64,000 nucleotides of DNA from Halorussus salinisoli (GTDB lineage Archaea; Halobacteriota; Halobacteria; Halobacteriales; Haladaptataceae). The position numbers were made by a program, and so were the translations under genes. This document shows positions 42,396 to 51,696 of the stretch, in pieces; the stretch's first letter is position 1, and each line of letters opens with the position of its first letter. The notes beneath the pieces were generated by a model. That model ran no database searches. It saw nothing but the letters and a program-made list of their open reading frames with translations, and was not told the origin of the DNA. The stretch spans positions 62,001-126,000 of the forward strand of contig SZNP01000001.1 in the NCBI GenBank assembly GCA_005239435.1, in the 5' to 3' direction.

Positions 42396-42611
42396 ATGGC
42401 CGACGACGAGGACCCCTGTAACGACTGCGGCGACCCCGTTTCGGACGCGCTGGCGCGCACCGTCCGACTGACAGTGGACCGCTCGCAGATCGATAGCCAA
42501 CGGCTCTGCCCCGAGTGCTTCGCCGACTGGATAGACCGCTACGAGTCCGAGATGCAACCCGACGACCACCCGGCCGTCGCGGACGCCGACGCGGACATCA
42601 TCGTGGATTGA
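42396..42611 (+). CDS. Small zinc-ribbon protein
   Basis: A 71-residue acidic protein with two CxxC knuckles (DPCNDCGDPV and RLCPECFADW) separated by 25 residues, which would bind one Zn2+. Such small zinc fingers are very numerous in haloarchaea. The role is unknown. A TATA-like CCTATATG precedes the ATG by about 30 bases. Confidence 0.8.
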   Translation: MADDEDPCNDCGDPVSDALARTVRLTVDRSQIDSQRLCPECFADWIDRYESEMQPDDHPAVADADADIIVD

Positions 42612-42919
42612 CCGACTCTCGACGTTCACCGTCCGACGAACCCCTTCGTCTCGACTGGAGAACCGACCGAAGCGGCGTCACCCTCGGCGATAAACCTCCT
42701 CACGAAAGCCACCACCACTGTGGAACGTACCGCTCCGGAGCGGTTCGTGTCAATCAGTACCGACGGTCGTCGAACCCCTTCGTTTCGGGTGTAAAACCAC
42801 GCGACGTCGACGGGATTTTCTGCGTGAGGAACTCTCCCGAAGCCGACCTCTATATAACAAATGTGACTGAAGTGGCGGTCGGGCCGTCGTTTCCTCTCGG
42901 CCGAGAGCGCGAACGGTAG
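42612..42919. other. Intergenic region between convergent genes
   Basis: 308 bases between the zinc-ribbon gene and the S9 peptidase 3' end. No convincing coding frame or RNA. It has an AT-rich spot TATATAAC near 42850. Confidence 0.4.
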
Positions 42920-44986
42920 CTACTCCTCGTTATCGCCGTCCTCGTCGGCCTCGTCGTCGGCCTCGCTCTCCTCCTCACCCGCCAACAGGCCGTCGTCGCC
43001 ACGCTCCAGCGCCTTCGGCACGTCGTGGTGGTCGGAGTAGCCGTCGAACCAGCGGACGATGCGTTCGAGGCGATCCACGACGTGGCCGGGGTCGCCGCTT
43101 CGGGAGAGTTCGTGGCCCTCGCCCGGGTAGCGCACCAGTCTGGTCTCCACGCCGTTCTTCTTGTAGAGCAGATAGAGCATCTCGGCGTTGTTCACCGGGA
43201 CGCGGTAGTCGTCGTCGGCGTGGACGAGCAGCGTCGGAGTGTCCACTTCGTCGGCGTAGGCCGCCGGCGACTGCTCCCAGAGGAACTCGGCGTCCTCCGA
43301 CGGGGTCGTGTCGAAGTCCCACTCGATTAGCTTGAACGCGTCGGTCGAACCGTAGAAACTGTTGAGTTCGTAGACGCCGCGCTGGCTGACCGCGCCGGCG
43401 AAGCGGTCGGTGTGGCCGACGACCCACGTCGTCATGTAGCCGCCGTAACTGCCGCCGGTCACGAACATGTTCTCGTCGTCCACGTACTCCCGTCCCGCCA
43501 CTTCGTCCACGCCAGCCATCACGTCCTCGTAGGCCGGCGGTCCCCACTGGCCGCCTCCGAGCGCGGCCATGAACTCCTCGCCGTACCCCGTCGAACCCCG
43601 AGGGTTCGACCAGAAGACGACGTAGCCCCGCGCCGCGAGCAGTTGGAACTCGTGCCACATCATCCCGCTCGTGGTCCACATCGAGTGTGGCCCGCCGTGG
43701 ATTTCGACCGCGAGGGGGTACTCCTCGCTCGAATCGAAGTCTGGCGGCGTCAGCATCCAGCCCTGGATTTCGTCGCCGGAATCGTTCTCGAAGCGAATCT
43801 CCTCCGGTTGGCAGACTGCTCGGTCGTCGAGATACTCGCTATTGACTCGGGTGAGACGCCGGGTCTCCGCGCCGCCCGGCGTCGAGACGAACACGTCGCC
43901 TGGGTGGTCCCACTCCGACCGGACGAACGCGATTTTATCCTCGCCGACCGTCGCGTCCTCCACGGTGCCCGCGCCGACCACGCGCTCGGGGTCGGTGCTG
44001 GCGTCGGCCGGCGCGCGCCAGACGGAGAACTCTCCCTCGTCGGGCGTCAGGAAGTAGAGGTTCTCGTCGCTCGGTCCCCACTGGACCGACATCGACATGT
44101 CCAGCGTCCGGTCCAGCGACTCGGTCGGAGTCGTCACCTCGCCGGTCTCGCGGTCCAGTACCTCGATCTCGGTCTGGCGGAGCGTCGCGTTCTCCTCGGG
44201 CGTGTAGGCGTACGCGAGTCGCCCGTCGTTCGCGGCCGCGAGCATCGGCGTCCACCCGGTCGTCTGAGTGACGGTTTCGGTCTCCTCGCCGGTCTCGAGG
44301 TCGTACTCCGCGATATCGATGCGGATGTTGTCGTCGGGGTCGCCGGTCCGCCGTGCGCCGTAGTAGAGCGTCGTTTCGTCGGCCCACTCGGGTTCCAGAT
44401 GGTCGTAGTCGCCGTCGGTGAGGCGTTCTACATCGGCGTCCTCCAGTTCGACCACGTAGACGTGCGAGCGCCGCCCGTCGAAGTACTGCTCCCCGGCCCG
44501 GTAGACCATCCGGTCGATGACCCGCGGGTCCGGTTCTTCTGGGTCGAAGTCCTCGCCGTCGAGACCGATATCTCGGCCGTCCTCGCGGTCCTCTTCGGTG
44601 GCCTGCTGGACGAACGCGATTCGACTCCCGTCGGGCGACCACGCGAGCCCCGAGACGCCGCCGACCACGTCCGTCACCTGTTGGGCCTCGCCGCCGTCGG
44701 TCGGCATCACCCACAACTGGGGCCGGTCGTCGTCCGCGCCGCGAGTGCTGACGAAAGCGAGGCGGTCGCCGCTTGGACTCCACCGAGGTTGGCTGTCCAC
44801 GCCCTCGGCGACGGTGAACTGCCGGGGTTCATCCCCGCCGACCGGGACCACGTAGACTGTCGCCTCGTACTCGTCGTCTGATTTGGGAACCTTTCGGACG
44901 AACGCGACGGACTCGCCGTCGGGCGAGACGCGCGGGTCCTCGACCTGCGCGACGTCGTGGTAATCCGTTGCACGAACTGTCTCCAT
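42920..44986 (-). CDS. S9 family prolyl-oligopeptidase-type peptidase
   Basis: A 688-residue serine peptidase. The N-terminal half is a beta-propeller made of WD/TolB-like repeats (SPDGESVAFVRKVPKSDDEY, WSPSGDRLAFVSTRGADDDR, WSPDGSRIAFVQQATEEDRE). The C-terminal alpha/beta-hydrolase domain has the catalytic Ser in VTGGSYGGYMTTW, Asp in LLVHADDDYRVPV and His in YPGEGHELSRSG. It resembles acylaminoacyl-peptidase and dipeptidyl-peptidase types and probably trims peptides in the cytoplasm, as no signal peptide is seen. The tail is very acidic (EESEADDEADEDGDNEE). Confidence 0.93.
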   Translation of the reverse strand: METVRATDYHDVAQVEDPRVSPDGESVAFVRKVPKSDDEYEATVYVVPVGGDEPRQFTVAEGVDSQPRWSPSGDRLAFVSTRGADDDRPQLWVMPTDGGEAQQVTDVVGGVSGLAWSPDGSRIAFVQQATEEDREDGRDIGLDGEDFDPEEPDPRVIDRMVYRAGEQYFDGRRSHVYVVELEDADVERLTDGDYDHLEPEWADETTLYYGARRTGDPDDNIRIDIAEYDLETGEETETVTQTTGWTPMLAAANDGRLAYAYTPEENATLRQTEIEVLDRETGEVTTPTESLDRTLDMSMSVQWGPSDENLYFLTPDEGEFSVWRAPADASTDPERVVGAGTVEDATVGEDKIAFVRSEWDHPGDVFVSTPGGAETRRLTRVNSEYLDDRAVCQPEEIRFENDSGDEIQGWMLTPPDFDSSEEYPLAVEIHGGPHSMWTTSGMMWHEFQLLAARGYVVFWSNPRGSTGYGEEFMAALGGGQWGPPAYEDVMAGVDEVAGREYVDDENMFVTGGSYGGYMTTWVVGHTDRFAGAVSQRGVYELNSFYGSTDAFKLIEWDFDTTPSEDAEFLWEQSPAAYADEVDTPTLLVHADDDYRVPVNNAEMLYLLYKKNGVETRLVRYPGEGHELSRSGDPGHVVDRLERIVRWFDGYSDHHDVPKALERGDDGLLAGEEESEADDEADEDGDNEE

Positions 44987-45050
44987 ACGCTTGAGTGCTA
45001 TGCGACCGGCAATAGGGTTTCGATTCGAATGGTCCGCGCCGGTCCGAAGG

Positions 45051-45064
45051 ACTGTCTAGACAGT
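45051..45064. promoter_or_regulatory. Perfect 14-bp palindrome between S9 peptidase and TRAP genes
   Basis: ACTGTCTAGACAGT, a perfect palindrome 65 bases before the peptidase ATG and 189 before the TRAP binding-protein gene. It is in a divergent promoter region, so it is a candidate operator. Confidence 0.45.
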
Positions 45065-45252
45065 AATCCGCGATTTGCCGGACGGAGACGATGTGACGGC
45101 GAGCAGTACTGGGCGATTTCCACCGTCTTCGGACGCCAACGTCGGATTGCCGTATTCTCGTTTCGATTATTCCGAAGAATTCCGGCGTTTGAAGGGCGTA
45201 ACGCGGTGTTTCCACCGAGAAGCGTCGGTAGGTATAATGCCGGTTGACGAAT

Positions 45253-46311
45253 ATGACACATTTCATGGTGGGAGACAACAACAGACGAGACGTACTGAAG
45301 GGAACAGCGGCCGCCGGTCTCGCGGGACTCCTCGGAGTTACGGGAACCGGCCTCGCGCAGGACCAGGGCCAACGGCTTTCGTGGCACGCCGGCGGGACCG
45401 GAGGCACGTACTTCCCGCTCTCGAACGAGTTCAAGACGGTCATCGAGGAGAACACCGACTTCACGATACAGGTCCAATCCACGGGTGCGAGCGTCGAGAA
45501 CGTCGGGAGCCTCGCTCGCGGGGACGCCGACTTCGCGCTCATCCAGAACGACATTGCGTTCTTCGCGTACAACGGAACCGGTATCGAAGCCTTCCAAGGG
45601 GAGGCAATCGAGAGTCTACGGGGCGTAGCAACGCTGTATCCCGAGACAATTCATGTCGTGACCCGGCCGGAAACCGGTATCGAGACTATCGAAGACCTCG
45701 AAGGCGCGACCATCAATACGGGCGACCTCGGGAGCGGAACGCAGGTCAACGCGCTTCAGATTCTGGAGACGGTCGGCATCACGACTGACGACTTCGAGGA
45801 GCAGAACGCCAGCTTCGCGCAGGCGGCCGACCAGCTACGTGACGGCGACATCGACGCGGCCTTCGTCGTCGGTGGGTGGCCACTCGGTGCTATCGAGGAA
45901 TTAGCGACGACGACGGACATCTCCATCGTGGAGATATCCGGTGACACCCGCGAGCAGGTACTCGACGCTTCCCCGCTGTTCGCCGAAGACGAGATTCCAG
46001 GTGGGACCTACAGCGGCGTGGACGAGGACGTGCCGACGGTCTCGGTGCAGGCGATGATAGCGACCAACCAGGATCTGTCGGCCGACACGGTCGAGTCGGT
46101 CACGCGGGCCATCTTCGAGAACACGGACGCCCTGACCATCAAGGCCGACTTCATCAGCGAGGACACCGCACTCGATGGCATGTCCATCCCACTCCATCCG
46201 GGTGCCAGAGCCGTCTTCGGTCCCGCGACGACCGAGGCACCGACCGGCAACGAGACCGACACGGGCAACGAAACTGACACCGGGATGACGGAGACGACGA
46301 CAGAAAGCTGA
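45253..46311 (+). CDS. TAXI-type TRAP transporter solute-binding protein
   Basis: A 352-residue exported binding protein. It has a Tat signal (NNRRDVLKGTAAAGLAGLLG followed by VTGTGLAQDQ), then the TAXI family body: WHAGGTGGTYFPLSNEFKTV, TGASVENVGSLARGDADFAL, LYPETIHVVTRPETGIETIE, TINTGDLGSGTQVNALQILE and AFVVGGWPLGAIEELATTTD. It would bind a carboxylate or amino acid at the cell surface. The C-terminal tail has Asn/Thr repeats (NETDTGNETDTG), typical of exported haloarchaeal lipoprotein-like anchors. The start ATG at 45253 is one of three close candidates (45244 TTG, 45253, 45265). Confidence 0.93.
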   Translation: MTHFMVGDNNRRDVLKGTAAAGLAGLLGVTGTGLAQDQGQRLSWHAGGTGGTYFPLSNEFKTVIEENTDFTIQVQSTGASVENVGSLARGDADFALIQNDIAFFAYNGTGIEAFQGEAIESLRGVATLYPETIHVVTRPETGIETIEDLEGATINTGDLGSGTQVNALQILETVGITTDDFEEQNASFAQAADQLRDGDIDAAFVVGGWPLGAIEELATTTDISIVEISGDTREQVLDASPLFAEDEIPGGTYSGVDEDVPTVSVQAMIATNQDLSADTVESVTRAIFENTDALTIKADFISEDTALDGMSIPLHPGARAVFGPATTEAPTGNETDTGNETDTGMTETTTES

Positions 46312-46315
46312 AACT

Positions 46316-46876
46316 GTGACCCGACTCCCGATTCTGGTCGGTGCGTGCCTGCTGGTGGCGTCGGTCGTCGGTTTCGGGGTGTTCGCCGGTGAACTAACTG
46401 CAGGTGAGCGGTCGCCGGACGCGGTGGCCGACGACCAGCGACCGCTGGAGGTCGACGAGAGCCAGCGACTGCTGGTGGTCGAGGACGTGGAGACAGGTGA
46501 ACGTCTGCTCGCAGTCCCGGTCTCGGAGGGAACGACGGTCGCGCTGAACTACACTCACAGCGTCGAGAAGACCCCCGTGTTGGACGTGTACGAGGTCAAC
46601 GGGACGCGACTGGAGATGGTCCGGATGGAGTTTCGCTCCTACGGCGCGGGCCTCCCGTCTCGGGCGGACGTGAACGTGACCGACGACGGGACCTTCGTCT
46701 TCGACCCCGAGGGTAGCTACGAGCAGCTCTACGTCAAACCCGGCACGATTGCGGGCCACGAACTGATAGTCGGCGACCGGACGTTCGACCTCGTGGCGCT
46801 GTCGGACGCTCGTTCGGTCAACGTCTACGTCGCAAACCGGTCCTCGCCCGAAACGGCTCCCTCTTCCATACTCTGA
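46316..46876 (+). CDS. DUF1850 protein of TAXI-TRAP operon
   Basis: A 186-residue protein with an N-terminal hydrophobic segment (LVGACLLVASVVGFGVFAGE) that could be a signal anchor, followed by the DUF1850 body (VALNYTHSVEKTPVLDVYEV, MVRMEFRSYGAGLPSRADVN). DUF1850 genes are nearly always next to TRAP-TAXI genes and are thought to help the transporter. The start is GTG at 46316, four bases after the binding-protein stop. Confidence 0.87.
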   Translation: MTRLPILVGACLLVASVVGFGVFAGELTAGERSPDAVADDQRPLEVDESQRLLVVEDVETGERLLAVPVSEGTTVALNYTHSVEKTPVLDVYEVNGTRLEMVRMEFRSYGAGLPSRADVNVTDDGTFVFDPEGSYEQLYVKPGTIAGHELIVGDRTFDLVALSDARSVNVYVANRSSPETAPSSIL

Positions 46877-46877
46877 C

Positions 46878-49592
46878 ATGAGCGTAGACGATTCCATCGA
46901 CGACGAGGTTATTCCGGAGGAAAAGCGACAGGAACTCATCGAGGAACTGGAGCGCCAGCGCTCGCTTCGGGGCTGGATGGCGCTCGCGGTCTCGATAATC
47001 GGTATCTCGTTCTCGGCGTTCCAGATGTGGCTGGCGGCCCGTGGCTTCGTCTTCGAGGCGACGCTCCCGGTCGTCGGGACGGTCGAACTCGCGGCGCTCC
47101 AGTTGTTGCAGATAAACGCGATTCACGTCTGTTTCGCGCTGGTGCTGACCTTCCTGCTGTTTCCGCCGACGATGGGCGACGGGTTCCTCTCGCGCCGTCT
47201 CGCTCGTCTAGTCCCGGAGACGCGAGAGCGATTCGGTGCGGACAGTCCCGTCACACGCGCAGTCGAGGGCGTCCGCGGGGCGGTCCGCTGGGCCGTCATG
47301 GACCCCGAGCGTCGGCGAGTCACCCCCGTGGACTGGATACTCGTCCTGTTCTCGTTCCTCGCGGCGGCGTACATGATAACCGACTTCGGAGAGATTCGGC
47401 GGATGCGGGCGCTCGGCCTCGGTATCGGGAGCACGATAGACGAGGTGTACCCCTTCCTCGACCCCGTGACCGACCTGTTCTCGATCCTCGGGATTCCGCT
47501 GAACGATACCTCGTACGCCTTCGTTCTGGGGACCGTCGGCGTCCTTCTCGTGCTGGAGGCGACCCGGCGGGCGCTGGGCCTGTACCTGATGCTCATCGTC
47601 ACGTCGTTCATCGTCTACGCGCGGTGGGGGTACCTCATCCCGCTGGACGCCCCGTACGTCGGGGTCCTCTCCATCACGCCGCTGGGGTGGGACTCGATTA
47701 TCCAGAACCTCTGGTACAACACCGAGAACGGCGTGTTCGGGATTCCGGTCACGGTCAGCGTCCGGTTCATCTACATCTTCATCCTGTTCGGGGCGTTCCT
47801 CGAGATGAGCGGTGCGGGCAAGTGGTTCATCGACCTCGCGTACTCGGCGACCGGCGAGCGCCGGGGCGGTCCCGCGAAGGCCAGTATCATCGCCAGCGGC
47901 TTCATGGGGACCATCAGTGGCTCTTCGATTGCGAACACCGTCACCACGGGCGCGTTCACGATTCCGCTGATGAAGCGGTCGGGCTACAGCCCCGAGTTCT
48001 CTGGTGCGGTCGAGTCGTCGGCGTCGTCGGGCGGCCAGATTCTCCCGCCAGTGATGGGTGCGGCCGCGTTCCTCATCGTGGAGTACACGCTGACGCCGTT
48101 CCGCGACGTGATAATGGCGGCCGCGATTCCCGCGGTCGTGTTCTTCTTCGGCGTCTGGGTGATGGTCGATCTCGAAGCGTCGAAGCGAAACATCGGTGGC
48201 CTGTCGCCCGACGAAATCGTGTCGTGGGTGCCCCACCTCCGGCGCGGGTGGTTCTACCTCGTGCCGCTCGTACTGTTGCTCTACTACCTCATCGTCGAGC
48301 GCCTGTCGGTCGCGCGCTCGGCGTGGTTCACGTTGGTCGCCATCGCGGCGCTCATCGCGCTCGTGGTGGCCTACGACGAGGAGATTCGGGTCCCTCTGCT
48401 CGGGACGATCACGGCGCTGTTCGTGCTGGAGGCGGCGAGCTTTCTGACCACCGGGGCGGGGATAATCGAGGCCCTCACGGGAGGGGCACCGGGCGAAGGG
48501 GTGGCTCCGGTCGCGGCGGTACTCGCTGCGACCGGAAAACTCGGCTGGATGACGCTGGCGGTCAGTCTCGTCACGATGCTCCTCCGGCCTCACGCCGACG
48601 CGCCACTGCTCGACTTCGACGCGCAGGTCGATCACGCAGTGGCCACGACAGCCAACGCACTCCGGCGGCCACGACTCTCCGAGAATCGGCCGTTCCAGTT
48701 CGGGAGCTTCATCCTGAAGTCGATGGACGCTGGTGCGCGAACCGCGACGACCGTCGTCGTCGCGGTCGCGGCCGCGGGCATCATTCCGGGCGTCATCAGC
48801 GTGAGCGGCCTCGGGCCGAATCTGACCGCGCTCATCCGCTCCATCGCGGGCGGTTCCATCGTCATCCTACTGGTGTTGACCGCGGTTTCGTCCATCATCC
48901 TCGGGATGGGGATGCCCACGACCGTGACCTACATCATCCTCGTCTCGATGCTCGGCCCGGCCATCAGCGAGATCGGGGGCATCCCGATTCTCGCGGCTCA
49001 CCTGTTCATCCTCTACTTCGGCGTCATCGCGGACATCACGCCCCCGGTCGCGGTGGCGGCCTACGCCGCCTCCGGCATCGCCAAGTCCGATCAGTTCGAG
49101 ACGGGGGTAAAGGCGTTCTCGCTGTCGCTGAACAAGGCCATCGTCCCCTTCGCGTTCGTGCTGACCCCCGGTATCCTCCTGCTCCGCGGGACGGGAACCG
49201 GCGAAGAGGTGGCGGTCATCGGCTTCTCCGACGTGGCCGACGTAGGCTACTTCGTACCGGAGGTCGTGATTCCAGTGGTCGGGGTGTTCGTCGGCGTCGT
49301 CGCGCTCGGCGCGACCGTCATCGCGTACCTCTACACCGACGTAAACAGACTCGGCCGCGCGGGGTTCGCGGTGGCCGCGCTGCTGCTGATGGCTCCGCTC
49401 TTGCTGTTCAACTCCGCCACGAGTCTGCTGTCACTGGTCGGCGTCACCACGGAACTCTCTCCGGGCGTCTTCGACCTCCTGTTCCGGGCCGTCGGTGGCG
49501 TCCTGTTCGGGGCGCTCGTCCTGCGGAACCGACGGCGAGCGGACACCGAGCGGGCGGCCGAACCCGGCGAGGAAGCGACTGAAGCGGCCTAG
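46878..49592 (+). CDS. TRAP transporter fused permease
   Basis: A 904-residue membrane protein joining the 4-TM DctQ-like and 12-TM DctM-like subunits, as in TAXI-type TRAP systems. The first 60 residues are cytosolic, then come many TM segments (LAVSIIGISFSAFQMWLAAR to ALLLMAPLLLFNSATSLLSL). Motifs include SGSSIANTVTTGAFTIPLMK, SSASSGGQILPPVMGAAAFL and ILGMGMPTTVTYIILVSMLG with FILYFGVIADITPPVAVAAY. It imports a small acid with sodium or proton. Its ATG lies one base after the DUF1850 stop; the three genes form one operon. Confidence 0.95.
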   Translation: MSVDDSIDDEVIPEEKRQELIEELERQRSLRGWMALAVSIIGISFSAFQMWLAARGFVFEATLPVVGTVELAALQLLQINAIHVCFALVLTFLLFPPTMGDGFLSRRLARLVPETRERFGADSPVTRAVEGVRGAVRWAVMDPERRRVTPVDWILVLFSFLAAAYMITDFGEIRRMRALGLGIGSTIDEVYPFLDPVTDLFSILGIPLNDTSYAFVLGTVGVLLVLEATRRALGLYLMLIVTSFIVYARWGYLIPLDAPYVGVLSITPLGWDSIIQNLWYNTENGVFGIPVTVSVRFIYIFILFGAFLEMSGAGKWFIDLAYSATGERRGGPAKASIIASGFMGTISGSSIANTVTTGAFTIPLMKRSGYSPEFSGAVESSASSGGQILPPVMGAAAFLIVEYTLTPFRDVIMAAAIPAVVFFFGVWVMVDLEASKRNIGGLSPDEIVSWVPHLRRGWFYLVPLVLLLYYLIVERLSVARSAWFTLVAIAALIALVVAYDEEIRVPLLGTITALFVLEAASFLTTGAGIIEALTGGAPGEGVAPVAAVLAATGKLGWMTLAVSLVTMLLRPHADAPLLDFDAQVDHAVATTANALRRPRLSENRPFQFGSFILKSMDAGARTATTVVVAVAAAGIIPGVISVSGLGPNLTALIRSIAGGSIVILLVLTAVSSIILGMGMPTTVTYIILVSMLGPAISEIGGIPILAAHLFILYFGVIADITPPVAVAAYAASGIAKSDQFETGVKAFSLSLNKAIVPFAFVLTPGILLLRGTGTGEEVAVIGFSDVADVGYFVPEVVIPVVGVFVGVVALGATVIAYLYTDVNRLGRAGFAVAALLLMAPLLLFNSATSLLSLVGVTTELSPGVFDLLFRAVGGVLFGALVLRNRRRADTERAAEPGEEATEAA

Positions 49593-49800
49593 TCGAAGGC
49601 GACGGATGCGCGGTTCGAGGATTTCTCGGGGTCGCCTTCGCGAACGGAACGTCGGTTTCTGAACCGTGAGACAATTATACAGTTATGCTACAGAAATATA
49701 CTATTTTCTAAGAGAAACAGAAATCATTCTCCGTGTCCCCGAAAGACGACGCCGTTCTCGAACCCGCTCGGTCCAACTTACGAACGGGACGTTCTCACCC

Positions 49801-50796
49801 TCACGCGAGACCGAAGAAAGCTATCGCGCCGAACAGCAGGTCGCCGTAGGTCAGCGCCACGGCGGTCCCGACGAACAGCGGCACGACGAACGGGATGCCG
49901 GGCGAGACCCAGACGCGCTCCTCGCGGGTCAACACGTCCAGTCCGTCGCGCAGGCCCTCGGGGGTCGTCCCGTACGCGCCGTGGTCGATGTCCGCGAGGA
50001 ACGCCGCCGCGCCCCACGGGTCGTCGACGGGCGCGTCTTCGTCCGGGATAGCTTCGGCCGCGCCGCCGTCCGCTCGCACTTCGACCGCCGCGCCGTCGCC
50101 CGGCGGATTCGGTTCCGCTGGAAGGGTCGCCGGGTCTCGGAGGTGGTCGGCGCGCTCACGCAGGTCGGCCAGCGTCAGGCCGCGCCACCGGAGGTACATC
50201 CGCACCGCGTCCAGGTCTACGCCGTTGCGGGTCACGCCGTCGGGCGTCTCCAGCAGGCGACCGTGTTCATCGGGCACGTCGTCCCACCGAACCGGCTTGC
50301 CGACCACCATCACCGACGAGAACCGTCCGGCGGCCGCGTTGCGCGCGAAGACCGCGAGCGGGTAGAGCGCGCCGAGCAGGACCGTGTTCGTCAGGACGGT
50401 CAGCGAGAACACGCCGACCGCGGTCTGCTGGTGGGGAAGCACCCATCCGAGGACCTCGTAGGTCGGATACGTGGGGAAGAGCGCGGCGATCACGAGGAAC
50501 GCCTTGGCGTCCGCACCGCCGAACGCGCGGAACCACCAGAACGCGAGTACCAGCGGCGCGACGAAGCCGAGGCTAATCGCCGCCCGGAGCGCGAACGCGC
50601 GCGTCTCGTACGGCGTTCCGGTCCACGCCTGCCAGCCCTCTACCGCCAGCAGGACGATCGCGAGCGCGGCGAGCGGGTACCACGTCCGGTTGGGCACTCG
50701 GCGGGTCTTCACGTCCCGCCACGCGGCCCACCCGAAGACGGGGACGACGAGTAGTCTGAGTAAGTCGGGTATCGAGGCGTCGATTGGGGTAGACAC
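49801..50796 (-). CDS. Type IV prepilin peptidase (PibD-like, A24 family)
   Basis: A 331-residue aspartic protease in the membrane. The first catalytic Asp lies in [20 protein letters not shown] and the second in [20 protein letters not shown], in the GxGD-like position. There are six to seven TM segments. A long hydrophilic cytoplasmic region ([20 protein letters not shown] to [20 protein letters not shown]) interrupts the C-terminal TM region and is typical of haloarchaeal PibD. It cleaves class III signal peptides of archaellins and adhesion pilins. The start at 50796 matches the first TM position. Confidence 0.9.
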   Translation of the reverse strand: MSTPIDASIPDLLRLLVVPVFGWAAWRDVKTRRVPNRTWYPLAALAIVLLAVEGWQAWTGTPYETRAFALRAAISLGFVAPLVLAFWWFRAFGGADAKAFLVIAALFPTYPTYEVLGWVLPHQQTAVGVFSLTVLTNTVLLGALYPLAVFARNAAAGRFSSVMVVGKPVRWDDVPDEHGRLLETPDGVTRNGVDLDAVRMYLRWRGLTLADLRERADHLRDPATLPAEPNPPGDGAAVEVRADGGAAEAIPDEDAPVDDPWGAAAFLADIDHGAYGTTPEGLRDGLDVLTREERVWVSPGIPFVVPLFVGTAVALTYGDLLFGAIAFFGLA

Positions 50797-50885
50797 GGCG
50801 AGTAGTTCTCCGTGAGCGAGGTTTGTTTCGGCTTCCTATATAAATGTAAGAGGAGAGGCCGAGAAGCCGTGCGGTGACCTGGCGT

Positions 50886-51146
50886 TTACGCGTCTTCGTC
50901 GACCGCGTGAATCGCGTCTAATCGCCACGACGGGCCAGTTCCGTCGGCTTCCACGAGCGTTGCCTCTACGGTGGCCGACGAATCCGACAGTCGCTCGAAC
51001 AAGTTCGCGTCGTCTTCCGGTAGCGAGATGGCGACGTACTGGTCGTCCGAACTCCGGAGGACGACTTCGCGCTCTACGGCGTCGAAGTTCCAGACGCGGA
51101 AGGTATCCCGCATCGTTCGGGTCGAATTCTCGGGGCTGTCCGTCAT
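50886..51146 (-). CDS. Small conserved haloarchaeal protein
   Basis: An 86-residue soluble protein (MTDSPENSTRTMRDTFRVWN) with beta-strand character in the middle (EREVVLRSSDDQYVAISLPE, SSATVEATLVEADGTGPSWR). No metal or catalytic motif. The function is unknown. It is on the same strand as the prepilin peptidase gene, 90 bases upstream of it, but without a clear link. Confidence 0.7.
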   Translation of the reverse strand: MTDSPENSTRTMRDTFRVWNFDAVEREVVLRSSDDQYVAISLPEDDANLFERLSDSSATVEATLVEADGTGPSWRLDAIHAVDEDA

Positions 51147-51244
51147 CTATCGTGAGGACGTTACCGAACCTCGTAAAAGAACTGTCGGCGAGTGCTGGGG
51201 CTATCCGGCGGCACTGGCGCAAAAAATCGAACCGCGAACCCGGT

Positions 51245-51634
51245 CTATATGACGCGGTTCTGGAGGTAGTCGAGGTGCTTGGCGTTGTAGACGATCTTGA
51301 CCTCGTCCGTCGCAGCGCTACCGATGCAGGTCAGGCGGACGTTCTTCTCTTCGACCTCCTCGTCGGAGAGAATCTGCTGCATGTCCATGTCGATTTCGCC
51401 CTCTTTGACGATGGCTGCGCAGTTCGCACAGGCACCGGCGCGGCACGAGAAGGGCCAGTCGTAGCCCTGTGCCTCGGCGGCTTCGAGGATGTACTCGCCC
51501 TCGGCGACGTCGAGACTACCGTAGTCCTCGTCGTCGAGGCCCGCGTCGGCGGCCTCCTCGAAGAGGTCGTCGTCGTCCATGTCCCAGCCCTGGTCGTCCA
51601 GCACTTCGTAATTGAGGTATTCTACGGTTGGCAT
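51245..51634 (-). CDS. 2Fe-2S ferredoxin
   Basis: A 129-residue halophilic plant-type ferredoxin. Four cysteines bind the cluster in [20 protein letters not shown] and VRLTCIGSA. The acidic N-terminal insert ([20 protein letters not shown]) is the classic halophilic adaptation. It carries electrons for 2-oxoacid oxidoreductases and other enzymes. The start [11 protein letters not shown] fits known haloarchaeal ferredoxins. Confidence 0.95.
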   Translation of the reverse strand: MPTVEYLNYEVLDDQGWDMDDDDLFEEAADAGLDDEDYGSLDVAEGEYILEAAEAQGYDWPFSCRAGACANCAAIVKEGEIDMDMQQILSDEEVEEKNVRLTCIGSAATDEVKIVYNAKHLDYLQNRVI

Positions 51635-51696
51635 CAGACGATGGTTCGGCCGCGACATGGTTAGTAGTTATTGTTTCCCCCCGAGAAACCCGGATG

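Noticed and set aside
47027..49582. 851-codon frame inside the TRAP permease gene in another frame.
   Set aside because: Arg/Gly/His-rich translation without membrane segments, fully inside a strongly supported permease gene.
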